Shown here one piece after another: positions 16,227-22,743 of a stretch of DNA of 50,638 bases. A program made the translations under genes and the position numbers. The notes beneath the pieces are model-generated. The model made no database searches. It saw only the letters and a list, made by a program, of their open reading frames with translations, and had not been told where the DNA came from. Every line of letters starts with the position of its first letter. The first letter of the stretch is position 1. Source of the DNA: a virus; the IMG/VR virus record IMGVR_UViG_3300044617_000880, positions 1 through 50,638 of that record. One strand, 5' to 3'.

Positions 16227-17624
16227 ATGAAAGTCTTGACGCAACGGAACCCGCTGAACAGTGCAGAGCCCATGGCAATTGCTAGGGCTATTCTGAGGGC
16301 AAGGTGGACGACACCGCAGGGTCGGATGGGTATTTGGGAGTGGCGTGGAGAGCCGTGGGAGTGGTATGCGGGCAAGTGGGTAAGGAGGGACGAGCGGTGG
16401 TTGGAGGAGGCGCTGTGGTTGGCGATGGAGGATGCGCATATCCAGACTCCGACGCCAACGGGCATCAATACGCGGCGGTTGGGGCCTACGAGTCAGACCG
16501 TGATGAACGTGCAGCAGGCGTTGAGGGCCCTGATTCGGCTGAAGCAGAGCTATGCGCCGGCGTGGCTGGGCAATGTGGTCGATACGCCGGAGCTCGAACG
16601 GTGCGTGGCGTTTGAGGATGTGGTTGTGGACGTGCTGACGGGCAAGACGGTGGTCAGGGACGAGCTGTTCTTTGAGCCGGTGGTTGTGGGGTGCGCGTGG
16701 GACCCGACTGCGGCGTGTCCGACGTGGATGGCGTGCTTGGAACAGTGGAGTGGGGGCGATGAGAAGTGGAAGAGTCTGCTGCAGAGGGCGATGGGGGCGA
16801 TGTTGATGCCCGGCAGACGGTGGCAGCGGTGGCTGCTTATGCAGGGACGGGTCCGTGGCGGCAAGGGAACCATTATGCGGGTCGTGAAGAACCTGATGGG
16901 CGATGGTTTCAGGGGTCTGAGCATGGCTCAGTTGGCTAGTCAGTTCGGGTTGTGGGGTAGCGAGGCGGCCAGGGTGCTGAGTGTCAGTGAGTTTGGGGCC
17001 CTGAATAGCCGGGAGGGCGAGATGGCAGCCAGTACGCTCAAGAATATTGTGGGTGGGGACCCCGTGAGTATTGATAGGAAGTACATGGAGCCTATCCGGG
17101 ATGTGGTGATACCGGGTTTCTTGGTGGTGCAGAGCAACGAGATTCCGAAGTTGCCCAATAAGGGGCAGGGTTTGGCCAGCAAGATGCTGGTTCTGCCGTT
17201 TACCAATAGCTTTTTGGGCCGGGAGGACCTGCAGTTGGCGTCAAAGTTGGCGGGGGAGACTGCGGGTATTGCGGCGTGGGCGCTGCAGGGGGCGAAGGAG
17301 CTGCTTGAGGAGACCGATTCGGGTCAGTTGTGGCCAGTTCCAGCGGCGGCAGAGGAAGTTGTGGGGCGTTTCCAGTCCCTGAACAACCCCGTGCAGGACT
17401 TCTTGGAGTCCCATTTCGTGGAAAGCGAGGGGGGATTCGTCAGTACGACCAATCTGTGGGGTATCTGGAAGCAATGGAAGGCTCGAGTGGGGTATCGGGA
17501 GGAGGTGTCGCAGGCTCAGCTCGTTCATAGGATGGTTGAGGAGAGTACATGGAAGCTTGTTAGGGGTCGATTAGGGGATGAGCGCATTAGGGGCGTCAGG
17601 GGGCTGGTGGTCAAGGAGGGGTGA
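16227..17624 (+). CDS. SF3 (D5-like, P4-type) DNA helicase, 465 aa
   Basis: Residues about 185-400 form a superfamily 3 helicase: Walker A-like GRVRGGKGT at 207-215, Walker B region ARVLSVSEF at 248-256, and the FLVVQSNEIP motif near 305 (sensor Asn). The N-terminal 180 residues (WRGEPWEWYAGKWVRRDERW) are the domain found before D5-like helicases; there is no recognisable AEP primase domain, so priming must come from another protein or the host. Function: hexameric helicase unwinding the replication fork. AGGAGG lies 7 bases before the ATG. Codons are unusually G-rich compared with the other plus-block genes. Confidence 0.85.
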   Translation: MKVLTQRNPLNSAEPMAIARAILRARWTTPQGRMGIWEWRGEPWEWYAGKWVRRDERWLEEALWLAMEDAHIQTPTPTGINTRRLGPTSQTVMNVQQALRALIRLKQSYAPAWLGNVVDTPELERCVAFEDVVVDVLTGKTVVRDELFFEPVVVGCAWDPTAACPTWMACLEQWSGGDEKWKSLLQRAMGAMLMPGRRWQRWLLMQGRVRGGKGTIMRVVKNLMGDGFRGLSMAQLASQFGLWGSEAARVLSVSEFGALNSREGEMAASTLKNIVGGDPVSIDRKYMEPIRDVVIPGFLVVQSNEIPKLPNKGQGLASKMLVLPFTNSFLGREDLQLASKLAGETAGIAAWALQGAKELLEETDSGQLWPVPAAAEEVVGRFQSLNNPVQDFLESHFVESEGGFVSTTNLWGIWKQWKARVGYREEVSQAQLVHRMVEESTWKLVRGRLGDERIRGVRGLVVKEG

Positions 17625-17632
17625 CCACGTCC

Positions 17633-17714
17633 GACCAGGTTATGACCAGGGGTGTGGTCTAGGCTAAGTGCTTGTATTTCCCTTACTTATACTCTTCTGA
17701 CCAGGGAGACCAGG
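17633..17714 (+). repeat. Four direct GACCAGG repeats
   Basis: GACCAGG occurs at 17633-17639, 17644-17650, 17699-17705 and 17708-17714, in two close pairs (start-to-start 11 and 9 bases) separated by 55 bases. The same orientation and pairing suggest binding sites for a dimeric protein, for example a replication initiator or repressor. The TATACT box lies between the pairs. Confidence 0.7.
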
Positions 17715-17771
17715 TAAATAGGAAAACTAGTAAGTGATTGGGCTATGGGGTGTACGGTTTTCTGGAGACAT

Positions 17772-17798
17772 GGTCGGTGTGGTCGGTATGGTCGGAAC
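17772..17798 (+). repeat. Three tandem 9-base GGTCGG repeats
   Basis: GGTCGG is repeated with an exact 9-base period at 17772, 17781 and 17790 (GGTCGGTGT, GGTCGGTAT, GGTCGGAAC). Immediately after it comes a CGTGGGGGG copy of the dispersed motif. Iteron-like arrangement in the main non-coding region. Confidence 0.7.
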
Positions 17799-17936
17799 GT
17801 GGGGGGAAATTTTGGGACGGGTGTCCTCTTTCCCAAGGAAATAATGGACTAATCGAGGGGCCAACGGGGGGTGTGGTACCGTTCCGATCCGGTGCAAGCC
17901 ATTATGGGACTTTGCTGAGTCGTTGTTGGCGGTGTG

Positions 17937-17961
17937 CCGGGCCTTGGCTGCGCAGGCCCGG
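17937..17961 (+). other. Hairpin before the 105-aa gene
   Basis: A perfect 8-bp stem CCGGGCCT (17937-17944) / AGGCCCGG (17954-17961) with a 9-base loop, 50 bases before the next start codon. No T-run follows, so it is more likely part of a control region or 5' leader than a terminator. Confidence 0.5.
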
Positions 17962-18012
17962 ACAGCACCGCGTGGTGTTGCAGTGGCTTGGTCTCCTTAC
18001 GGAGGTTTGCTC

Positions 18013-18330
18013 ATGTCTGATCGCAAGTCCAGCGTTTCCGTTCTGCCCGCTCGTGTTGTTGTTATGCAGACTGATACCTTTACGAAGGTGTCTGTTGAGA
18101 TCTGCGCCGCGGGCAATCTGTGGCTGCCAGTGACTGCTGCGTCTTACAACATCGACGGCCGTACCGTCTTGGGGCTCCAGTGCGCTGGTGTGTCCCTCAA
18201 GGAAATGGTGTTCCGGTCGTCGGGGTTTGAGACCTTCGAGTCGAAGGAGCCGCTGTTGCGTGGCGCAGATCGCTGCGATACCACGGTGGTCCCAGTGACG
18301 GAAGTGACTGAGGATTCGTCGATCTTCTGA
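18013..18330 (+). CDS. Unknown protein, 105 aa
   Basis: A 105-residue protein of mixed, probably beta-rich character (VVVMQTDTFTKVSVEICAAG) with an acidic C-terminus. I recognise no family. GGAGG lies 7 bases before the ATG at 18013, which is preferred to longer frames that would run into the hairpin region. A rho-independent terminator follows directly, so it may be a separate, strongly expressed early transcript. Confidence 0.65.
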   Translation: MSDRKSSVSVLPARVVVMQTDTFTKVSVEICAAGNLWLPVTAASYNIDGRTVLGLQCAGVSLKEMVFRSSGFETFESKEPLLRGADRCDTTVVPVTEVTEDSSIF

Positions 18331-18336
18331 GAAGTG

Positions 18337-18371
18337 AGGCCCGGTAGCGATACCGGGCCTTACTTTATTTC
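18337..18371 (+). terminator. Rho-independent terminator
   Basis: A 9-bp perfect stem GGCCCGGTA (18338-18346) / TACCGGGCC (18351-18359) with a GCGA loop is followed by TTACTTTATTT. It ends the transcript of the 105-aa gene. The only other hairpin in the window followed by a T-rich run of this kind is the one at 38043. Confidence 0.8.
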
Positions 18372-18514
18372 GCGCGGGCGCTACCTAATACGCCTGCCAC
18401 CATCACTACCAAAAAATGGGTCGGGGTCGGCCCCCCCAACGGAGGGGGTCCTCCCCCTAGGAACTGGTGTTCAGTTCCACTGCTTCACACCTCTATCACA
18501 CAGGAGACACTCAC
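18372..18514 (+). promoter_or_regulatory. Leader region with GC-rich inverted repeats
   Basis: No gene here. The stretch holds an A-run (18411-18416), a G/C-rich part (AGGGGGTCCTCCCCCT can form a 6-bp stem), and the ribosome-binding site AGGAGA of the 96-aa gene. Since a terminator lies just upstream, a promoter for the following genes should lie here, but I find no good -10/-35 pair. Confidence 0.35.
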
Positions 18515-18805
18515 ATGCTCGGTATGTACTGCAACACTTGTGGCGGCTCAATGCTCGGCGATGGCGTTACGGCTGTGATCCACTGCGAGCGCCTCTCGGC
18601 TCTGGACTTCACAGTGGCACCGGACTCGGTTCCGGTCCACTGCACTCCGGACCCGGTCGACGGGGACATCCTCACCCCCGCTCAGGTCGCCGCTGGCTGG
18701 CACTACTGCTCTGCCTTCGACGGTCTGCTGACCAAAGGCGAGCGTCCCGAGGGTGGTGGCTGCTTCTGCGCCTCGCCCACCGAGCGCATCGGCTTTAACT
18801 TCTGA
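18515..18805 (+). CDS. Small Cys-containing protein, 96 aa
   Basis: A 96-residue acidic protein with C-x-x-C (YCNTCGG near the start), more cysteines in the middle (HCERLS, HCTPD, YCSAF) and CFC near the end. The spacing would allow a zinc-bound fold. No family recognised. The ATG at 18515 is chosen for the AGGAGA 8 bases upstream. It is the first of several small plus-strand genes divided by GC hairpins, the usual place for phage genes that act on the host early in infection. Confidence 0.65.
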   Translation: MLGMYCNTCGGSMLGDGVTAVIHCERLSALDFTVAPDSVPVHCTPDPVDGDILTPAQVAAGWHYCSAFDGLLTKGERPEGGGCFCASPTERIGFNF

Positions 18806-18814
18806 CCCTCACAT

Positions 18815-18843
18815 CCCCCGGGTGGCGCGTTGTCACCCGGGGG
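18815..18843 (+). other. GC-only intergenic hairpin
   Basis: A 10-bp perfect stem CCCCCGGGTG / CACCCGGGGG with a 9-base loop, placed about 10 bases after the 96-aa gene stop. No T-run. Same type as those at 19226, 19691, 20361 and 32407. Confidence 0.65.
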
Positions 18844-18877
18844 ACCTCACTTCACCCCTTGCATAAGGAATCACGTC

Positions 18878-19213
18878 ATGAACCGTAGCCAACTTGTTCA
18901 CATGCGTACAACCATCACTGGCGCTCGTAGTCTGCTGAGTTTCTTCTTCTACGGCAGCGTAGAGATGTGCTCACTCCGGCAGGTCCTCAAGGACGCCGGG
19001 GTTGACATTGACCTCAACCACGAGCGCGGTGGTGTCATGGACCATCTTGCCAACATCATCGAAGCCTTGGATCAGGCCATTGGTGACGGCGAGCCCGGTG
19101 ACCGCGAGCCTCACTTTCCCGCTCCGGACGCCAACGCGGACTGCTGCAATGCGTGTGGCAACTACCTCGCCCCCACCACAGTGTGCCGCTGTGAAGGCAC
19201 TGGTAATGGCTGA
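18878..19213 (+). CDS. Small protein with C-terminal Cys cluster, 111 aa
   Basis: A 111-residue protein: an N-terminal hydrophobic/aromatic helix (SLLSFFFYGSVEMCSLRQVL), an acidic middle with helices (DHLANIIEALDQAIGDGE), and a C-terminal CC-x-x-C...C-x-C pattern (CCNACGNYL, CRCEG) that could bind zinc. Unknown family. The ATG at 18878 is preceded by AAGGAA. The leader TAAGGAATCAC resembles that of the 174-aa gene at 19830 (TAGGAATCAC). Confidence 0.6.
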   Translation: MNRSQLVHMRTTITGARSLLSFFFYGSVEMCSLRQVLKDAGVDIDLNHERGGVMDHLANIIEALDQAIGDGEPGDREPHFPAPDANADCCNACGNYLAPTTVCRCEGTGNG

Positions 19214-19225
19214 TGTTCAGGCAGC

Positions 19226-19252
19226 CCCCCGCCCCACACGGAGGGGCGGGGG
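19226..19252 (+). other. GC-only intergenic hairpin
   Basis: A 10-bp perfect stem CCCCCGCCCC / GGGGCGGGGG with a 7-base loop, just after the 111-aa gene stop. No T-run. Confidence 0.65.
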
Positions 19253-19282
19253 TCCGCCCACAACTCTAATGAAAGGATTGCA

Positions 19283-19414
19283 ATGTTCAGCACTCTAATT
19301 GCTTTTCTGCTTTTTCTTCTTCTTGGCTGCATCTGGCTTGCAGTCACGACTGCCATCCACGAAGCCAGTGATCGCAAGGAGATGGGTATCCGTCTTCCGG
19401 AGGACGACCAATGA
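19283..19414 (+). CDS. Single-pass membrane peptide, 43 aa
   Basis: Begins MFSTLIAFLLFLLLGCIWLA, one clear membrane segment of about 20 residues, followed by a short polar tail (EASDRKEMGIRLPEDDQ). AAAGGA lies about 7 bases before the ATG, and the stop overlaps the next ATG as ATGA, so the two are translated together. Small membrane peptides in phage early regions often act on host membranes or as superinfection factors; a holin role is also possible, though this is far from the structural block. Confidence 0.65.
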   Translation: MFSTLIAFLLFLLLGCIWLAVTTAIHEASDRKEMGIRLPEDDQ

Positions 19415-19677
19415 GTTGGAGACAAAACTCTGATACGTACTCGGAGAACATCCCTGCTCGTGTCCACATCTTCACGGACCACCAAGGCGCAATTCACGTC
19501 ATGGTGTGGGTGAAGCCTGACAATGAACCAGAATACTGGTTGCGTCCCTTTGCTGTTGTTGAGGGTGGTCATGGTCGGTGCACACCCTACATGGGCTTGC
19601 ACGTTGGTCCCAACTACGAACACACATCTCTTCGCAAGTGGGCTCATAAGCGTGCCAACAGCAAGAGAACTTCTTGA
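19411..19677 (+). CDS. Unknown protein, 88 aa
   Basis: An 88-residue basic protein with beta-strand-like segments (ARVHIFTDHQGAIHVMVWV, YWLRPFAVVEGG) and a basic C-terminus. Not recognised. Start overlaps the stop of the 43-aa membrane peptide (ATGA), which suggests joint expression and perhaps joint function. Confidence 0.6.
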   Translation: MSWRQNSDTYSENIPARVHIFTDHQGAIHVMVWVKPDNEPEYWLRPFAVVEGGHGRCTPYMGLHVGPNYEHTSLRKWAHKRANSKRTS

Positions 19678-19690
19678 CTCCTTGTGCACT

Positions 19691-19725
19691 CCCCCCCGGG
19701 CAGCCGGACGGCCCGCCCGGGGGGG
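19691..19725 (+). other. GC-only intergenic hairpin
   Basis: An 11-bp perfect stem CCCCCCCGGGC / GCCCGGGGGGG with a 13-base loop, placed 13 bases after the 88-aa gene stop; GC-only stem, no T-run right after. Confidence 0.65.
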
Positions 19726-19829
19726 CGTATTAGATATTTCGCATTGCTCACTTAACGGTGTGCAGTGCGTTTCAGGCATCCATGTTGGATGCCTTTTACT
19801 TCCATCCTCCTACATAGGAATCACTTGCC

Positions 19830-20354
19830 ATGAAACTCGCTGACGCTCAGAAGACTCTCCTCGTCGTTCCCGGTAACTACCCCGCCATGCTGACCCTCGC
19901 TACTTGCCAGCCCGGCAAGAAGGATCCGAGCGCCACCAACATCAACGTCGAACTCGACGTCATCTTGGACTCCGGCCGCACCGTCAAGTTGTGGGACCTG
20001 CTGCCCGACATCGAGAAGAACCCCAAGACGTTCTTCCGCTACGAGCAGTACATCAAGGCCCTGGCCCTGACCCTGGCCCCGGACTTCGACCTGACCGCCC
20101 GCTCCTTCGCTGCTGAACTCAACAAGGCCAGCAACGAGGGCATCTGCTTCCAGGTCACTGTCACCATCGAGGAGTCCGCTGGCTATGCACCGCGCAACGC
20201 CATCAAGTACCTCAAGCCCGCTGACATGGACCTGATCCAGCACGTCGCTCGTGCTCAGCGCCATGACTCAGCCACTGACGCTGCTGCTCAGCCCTCCAAG
20301 CTCAGCATCAATGATCAGCAGTCCTCGCCCGATGAAGACCGCCAACTCATCTGA
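19830..20354 (+). CDS. Possible ssDNA-binding (DUF669-like) protein, 174 aa
   Basis: Begins MKLADAQKTLLVVPGNYPAM, then beta-rich (TNINVELDVILDSGRTVKLW) with a helix and a C-terminal GYAPRNAIKYLKP, followed by an acidic Ser/Gln-rich tail. The arrangement (G-x-Y ... long strands ... prN-x-[IV]-K) resembles DUF669-type phage proteins that accompany annealing/recombination ATPases and are thought to bind ssDNA; the acidic tail fits an SSB-like tail. Resemblance is modest. A hairpin follows the stop. Confidence 0.5.
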   Translation: MKLADAQKTLLVVPGNYPAMLTLATCQPGKKDPSATNINVELDVILDSGRTVKLWDLLPDIEKNPKTFFRYEQYIKALALTLAPDFDLTARSFAAELNKASNEGICFQVTVTIEESAGYAPRNAIKYLKPADMDLIQHVARAQRHDSATDAAAQPSKLSINDQQSSPDEDRQLI

Positions 20355-20360
20355 CCCGCA

Positions 20361-20392
20361 ATGGGGGTGGGTACCTGTGCCCACCCCCATTA
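20361..20392 (+). other. Intergenic hairpin after the 174-aa gene
   Basis: A 12-bp perfect stem AATGGGGGTGGG (20361-20372) / CCCACCCCCATT (20381-20392) with an 8-base loop. It lies 7 bases after the stop, and the plus-strand genes from 20414 to 28430 begin 21 bases later. Confidence 0.65.
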
Positions 20393-20413
20393 CCACCACA
20401 AGGAGAACTCGCC

Positions 20414-20956
20414 ATGTCCTTCTATCGAATCAACGACATCCGCCAGTCCGACATTGTCGGTAACACCCTTTCACTCGGTAACATCCCCATCCGTCTCGAG
20501 TCCGGCCGTATGGAACTCGTCGACCCCAACAACGCTGTCCCAGCCGTCGACCCCGACGGTTGCGACACGCCCAACTTCTCGCTCCGCACCTGCGACTCGA
20601 CCCACGCCGAGCGCCTCCGTTCCCTCAACCACGCCACCCGTCGCTCCGCCAACACGCTGCTCATCCAGCGTCTTGGCCACCGCACGGCCCTGGCCTTCAT
20701 CCAGCAGGACGACACGCTGTCCCGCTCCATGGCTGCGTTCTTCGGTCGCTTCAACGCAGGCGACATCGACGCATCCAATCTCCCCCCACGTGTCCGTGAC
20801 CGCAACGCCAACCCGTTCCTCCCTACCTCCGGTGACCCTGACTTCCGTCGCCGCTCTGGTTCCTATCGCCGCTATCGCCGCTGTGACTCACACCCGCAGT
20901 TGCTCGACTCATCGTGGGTCGGGCCTGCTTCTCGCCACTCCTCGGAGATCATCTAA
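20414..20956 (+). CDS. Unknown protein, 180 aa, start of the MoxR/VWA operon
   Basis: A 180-residue protein with a beta-rich N-terminal half (SDIVGNTLSLGNIPIRLESG), an Arg/His/Leu-rich helical middle (STHAERLRSLNHATRRSANT) and a basic, Ser/Tyr-rich C-terminus (RRRSGSYRRYRRC). Not recognised. A strong AAGGAG is 9 bases before the ATG. Its stop overlaps the next start (TAATG). First gene of a coupled run that leads to the MoxR ATPase and VWA protein, so it could be a substrate or partner of that pair. Confidence 0.65.
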   Translation: MSFYRINDIRQSDIVGNTLSLGNIPIRLESGRMELVDPNNAVPAVDPDGCDTPNFSLRTCDSTHAERLRSLNHATRRSANTLLIQRLGHRTALAFIQQDDTLSRSMAAFFGRFNAGDIDASNLPPRVRDRNANPFLPTSGDPDFRRRSGSYRRYRRCDSHPQLLDSSWVGPASRHSSEII

Positions 20957-21519
20957 TGTCCAACCCACTCATCCATTCCATTGCCATCAGCACCGCAACA
21001 GGAGACGGCACAATCATCTCCGTCTCCCGCACACGCACCCGTGGCAACGTCGTCGTCGCTGACCGCGTCGATGCTTGTGACTACGACTGCTTCGCCTCAA
21101 CGCCATTCGGTGGCAAGTCCGGTGTCCAGCACGAGATCCTCACCCAGCAATCCCCCGATCACTGCACCCCTGAGCGTGTGTGGGTTGAGTTCTTCGACCT
21201 GCTGTGCATGAAGCTCATGATGGCCGCTGCCATGCGTGGCACCAACATCCTCAAGGAGCAGGACGACCTCGGTCCTATCTCCCTGCCCGGCCAGCCCGAT
21301 CGTGTCGGTCTGGTCGTGGTCCTGCCCAAGAACGCCAATGAAGAGGACATCTCCATCAACGGCAAGTACATGCCCGAAGTCCTCAAGGCCATGGGCTTCA
21401 ACCCCAAGCCTGCCGCTTACCTCAAGCCCAAGCCACCAACCTTCGACCCGCTCTACAAGGACTCGCCCTACCCGGACGACTACAACGATCTGCCCTCTGA
21501 CCCCAAGTCCCCCTTCTGA
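20956..21519 (+). CDS. Unknown protein, 187 aa, in the MoxR/VWA operon
   Basis: A 187-residue protein: N-terminal beta part (IHSIAISTATGDGTIISVS), a helical middle (RVWVEFFDLLCMKLMMAAAM), a beta strand/turn (RVGLVVVLPKNANEE) and a Pro/Tyr/Asp-rich tail. Not recognised. Starts by overlapping the upstream stop; a 10-base gap with AAGGAA leads to the next gene. Confidence 0.65.
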   Translation: MSNPLIHSIAISTATGDGTIISVSRTRTRGNVVVADRVDACDYDCFASTPFGGKSGVQHEILTQQSPDHCTPERVWVEFFDLLCMKLMMAAAMRGTNILKEQDDLGPISLPGQPDRVGLVVVLPKNANEEDISINGKYMPEVLKAMGFNPKPAAYLKPKPPTFDPLYKDSPYPDDYNDLPSDPKSPF

Positions 21520-21529
21520 AAGGAACCCC

Positions 21530-21727
21530 ATGTCTGACCCCATCATGTCCCGTCTTCTCGAACTCGAGAAGAAGCACAACGCCACCATCAACACCGTCCA
21601 CAAGCTCTTCGAGAACCAGACCAGCCTGATCATGGCTGTTGACAAGAAGTACGAACTCGTCCGCACGCTGCTCACAGAAGTCCTCGAACTCATGAAGAAC
21701 CAGATCTCCAAGGAGACCACCAAGTGA
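21530..21727 (+). CDS. Coiled-coil small protein, 65 aa, before MoxR
   Basis: A 65-residue helix with heptad-like L/V/I spacing (MSRLLELEKKHNATINTVHK ... ELVRTLLTEVLELMKNQ), probably a coiled coil that forms oligomers. AAGGAA lies before the ATG at 21530. Stop and next start overlap as GTGA, so it is coupled to the MoxR gene and may be its adaptor or regulator; inferred from position. Confidence 0.65.
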   Translation: MSDPIMSRLLELEKKHNATINTVHKLFENQTSLIMAVDKKYELVRTLLTEVLELMKNQISKETTK

Positions 21728-22743
21728 ACATCTCACCCACCGCACGCGCCGCAATCCTCGCTCGCATCAACGCTGTCAAGGCAGCCACACCCATCACCAC
21801 ACGGAAGGACACCATGCCCCCCACTATCGAGCCCGAGACCCACAAGCCCGCCTTCGACGACGGCCTCTTCGCCGCCACCACCGACGGCATCTCCGTCACC
21901 GGGACCACGCCTGCCACCCCCACTGAGCGCATCGACCTCGAACTCGATGACAACCTCAAGTCGTTCCTCATGTCCATCGGCACCTCCACCGGCATCGAGA
22001 ACCTGCGCCTCATCGGTCCCGCCGGCTGCGGCAAGACCTCCATCGGTCAGTGGCTCGCACAGGAAACCAACAAGCGCCTGCTCATCATGGACTGCTCCGT
22101 GATCCGTGAGCCACGCGATTGGTTCGGCTTCCGCACCGTCCACAACGGCAGCATCCGTTGGCAGGACACCGAGTTCGTGCGCGCCGTCACCTCCGGCAAC
22201 TGCGTCATCGTCCTCGACGAGCTCAACCGTGCACCCGCCTCCGTGCTCAACGGCCTGATGCCCCTCCTCGATCATCGTCGTGCCTCGTGGATCGAGGAAC
22301 GCGGTGCAGCCGTACGCGTCGGACCCAACACCACGTTCGTTGCCACCACCAACATGGGTGCCAAGTATCTCGGTGCCTCGCCCGTTGACCTGGCCCTCCG
22401 CGATCGCTTCTCGCGTGTCGTCGAGGTCACCTACCTGCCCACCACCAAGGAGGCCATGCTGCTCCAGCGTCGTACCACTCTTGACATCGACTCGTGCGTT
22501 GCCCTCGCTCACATCGCCTCCAACACCCGTGGCAAGAACTCCACGCACGAGCCCATCTCCACCCGTGAACTGCTGGCTGCTGCCTCTGACATTGCCAAGT
22601 ACGGCCAGCAGTCCTTGCGCTACACCATCCTGTCCAAGATCGAGGACCACTCGAAGCGCGCAGCGATGGCCACTCTCCTCGCCGGCAAGTTCCCCGGCCT
22701 CGTCTCCGACACCGTCACCACCACCAACACGGAGCCCTTCTAA
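21724..22743 (+). CDS. MoxR-type AAA+ ATPase, 339 aa
   Basis: An AAA+ ATPase of the MoxR / CobS type: Walker A GPAGCGKT (98-105), Walker B VIVLDELN with Asp165 and Glu166, a sensor-1 ATTN, and an arginine-finger region RDRFSR. Residues 1-90 are a polar N-terminal extension. MoxR ATPases work with VWA-domain partners to insert metals or remodel complexes; the next gene is such a partner and overlaps the stop (TAATG). GTG start, with AAGGAG 8 bases before. Such pairs are rare in phages; the best known comparison is the CobS-like genes of some cyanophages. The target is unknown. Confidence 0.85.
   Translation: MNISPTARAAILARINAVKAATPITTRKDTMPPTIEPETHKPAFDDGLFAATTDGISVTGTTPATPTERIDLELDDNLKSFLMSIGTSTGIENLRLIGPAGCGKTSIGQWLAQETNKRLLIMDCSVIREPRDWFGFRTVHNGSIRWQDTEFVRAVTSGNCVIVLDELNRAPASVLNGLMPLLDHRRASWIEERGAAVRVGPNTTFVATTNMGAKYLGASPVDLALRDRFSRVVEVTYLPTTKEAMLLQRRTTLDIDSCVALAHIASNTRGKNSTHEPISTRELLAAASDIAKYGQQSLRYTILSKIEDHSKRAAMATLLAGKFPGLVSDTVTTTNTEPF

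Larger units (their letters stand above)
17625..18012. promoter_or_regulatory. Main non-coding region, candidate origin or control region
   Basis: This 388-base stretch is the longest without a convincing gene. It holds two sets of short direct repeats (described separately), an A/T-richer core near 17670-17735, a TATACT box (17688-17693) without a good -35, a hairpin at 17937-17961, and a CGTGGGGGG motif at 17798-17806. It directly follows the helicase gene. Repeats plus an AT-rich core beside a helicase gene is a usual arrangement for phage origins, but there is no direct proof. Confidence 0.5.

Noticed and set aside
17738-18133. A 131-codon plus-strand frame across the repeat region
   Set aside because: It runs through the iteron-like repeats and overlaps a better supported gene; no ribosome-binding site.
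18815-19725. GC hairpins as a CRISPR array
   Set aside because: The stems differ in sequence and spacing and separate genes; no repeat-spacer regularity.
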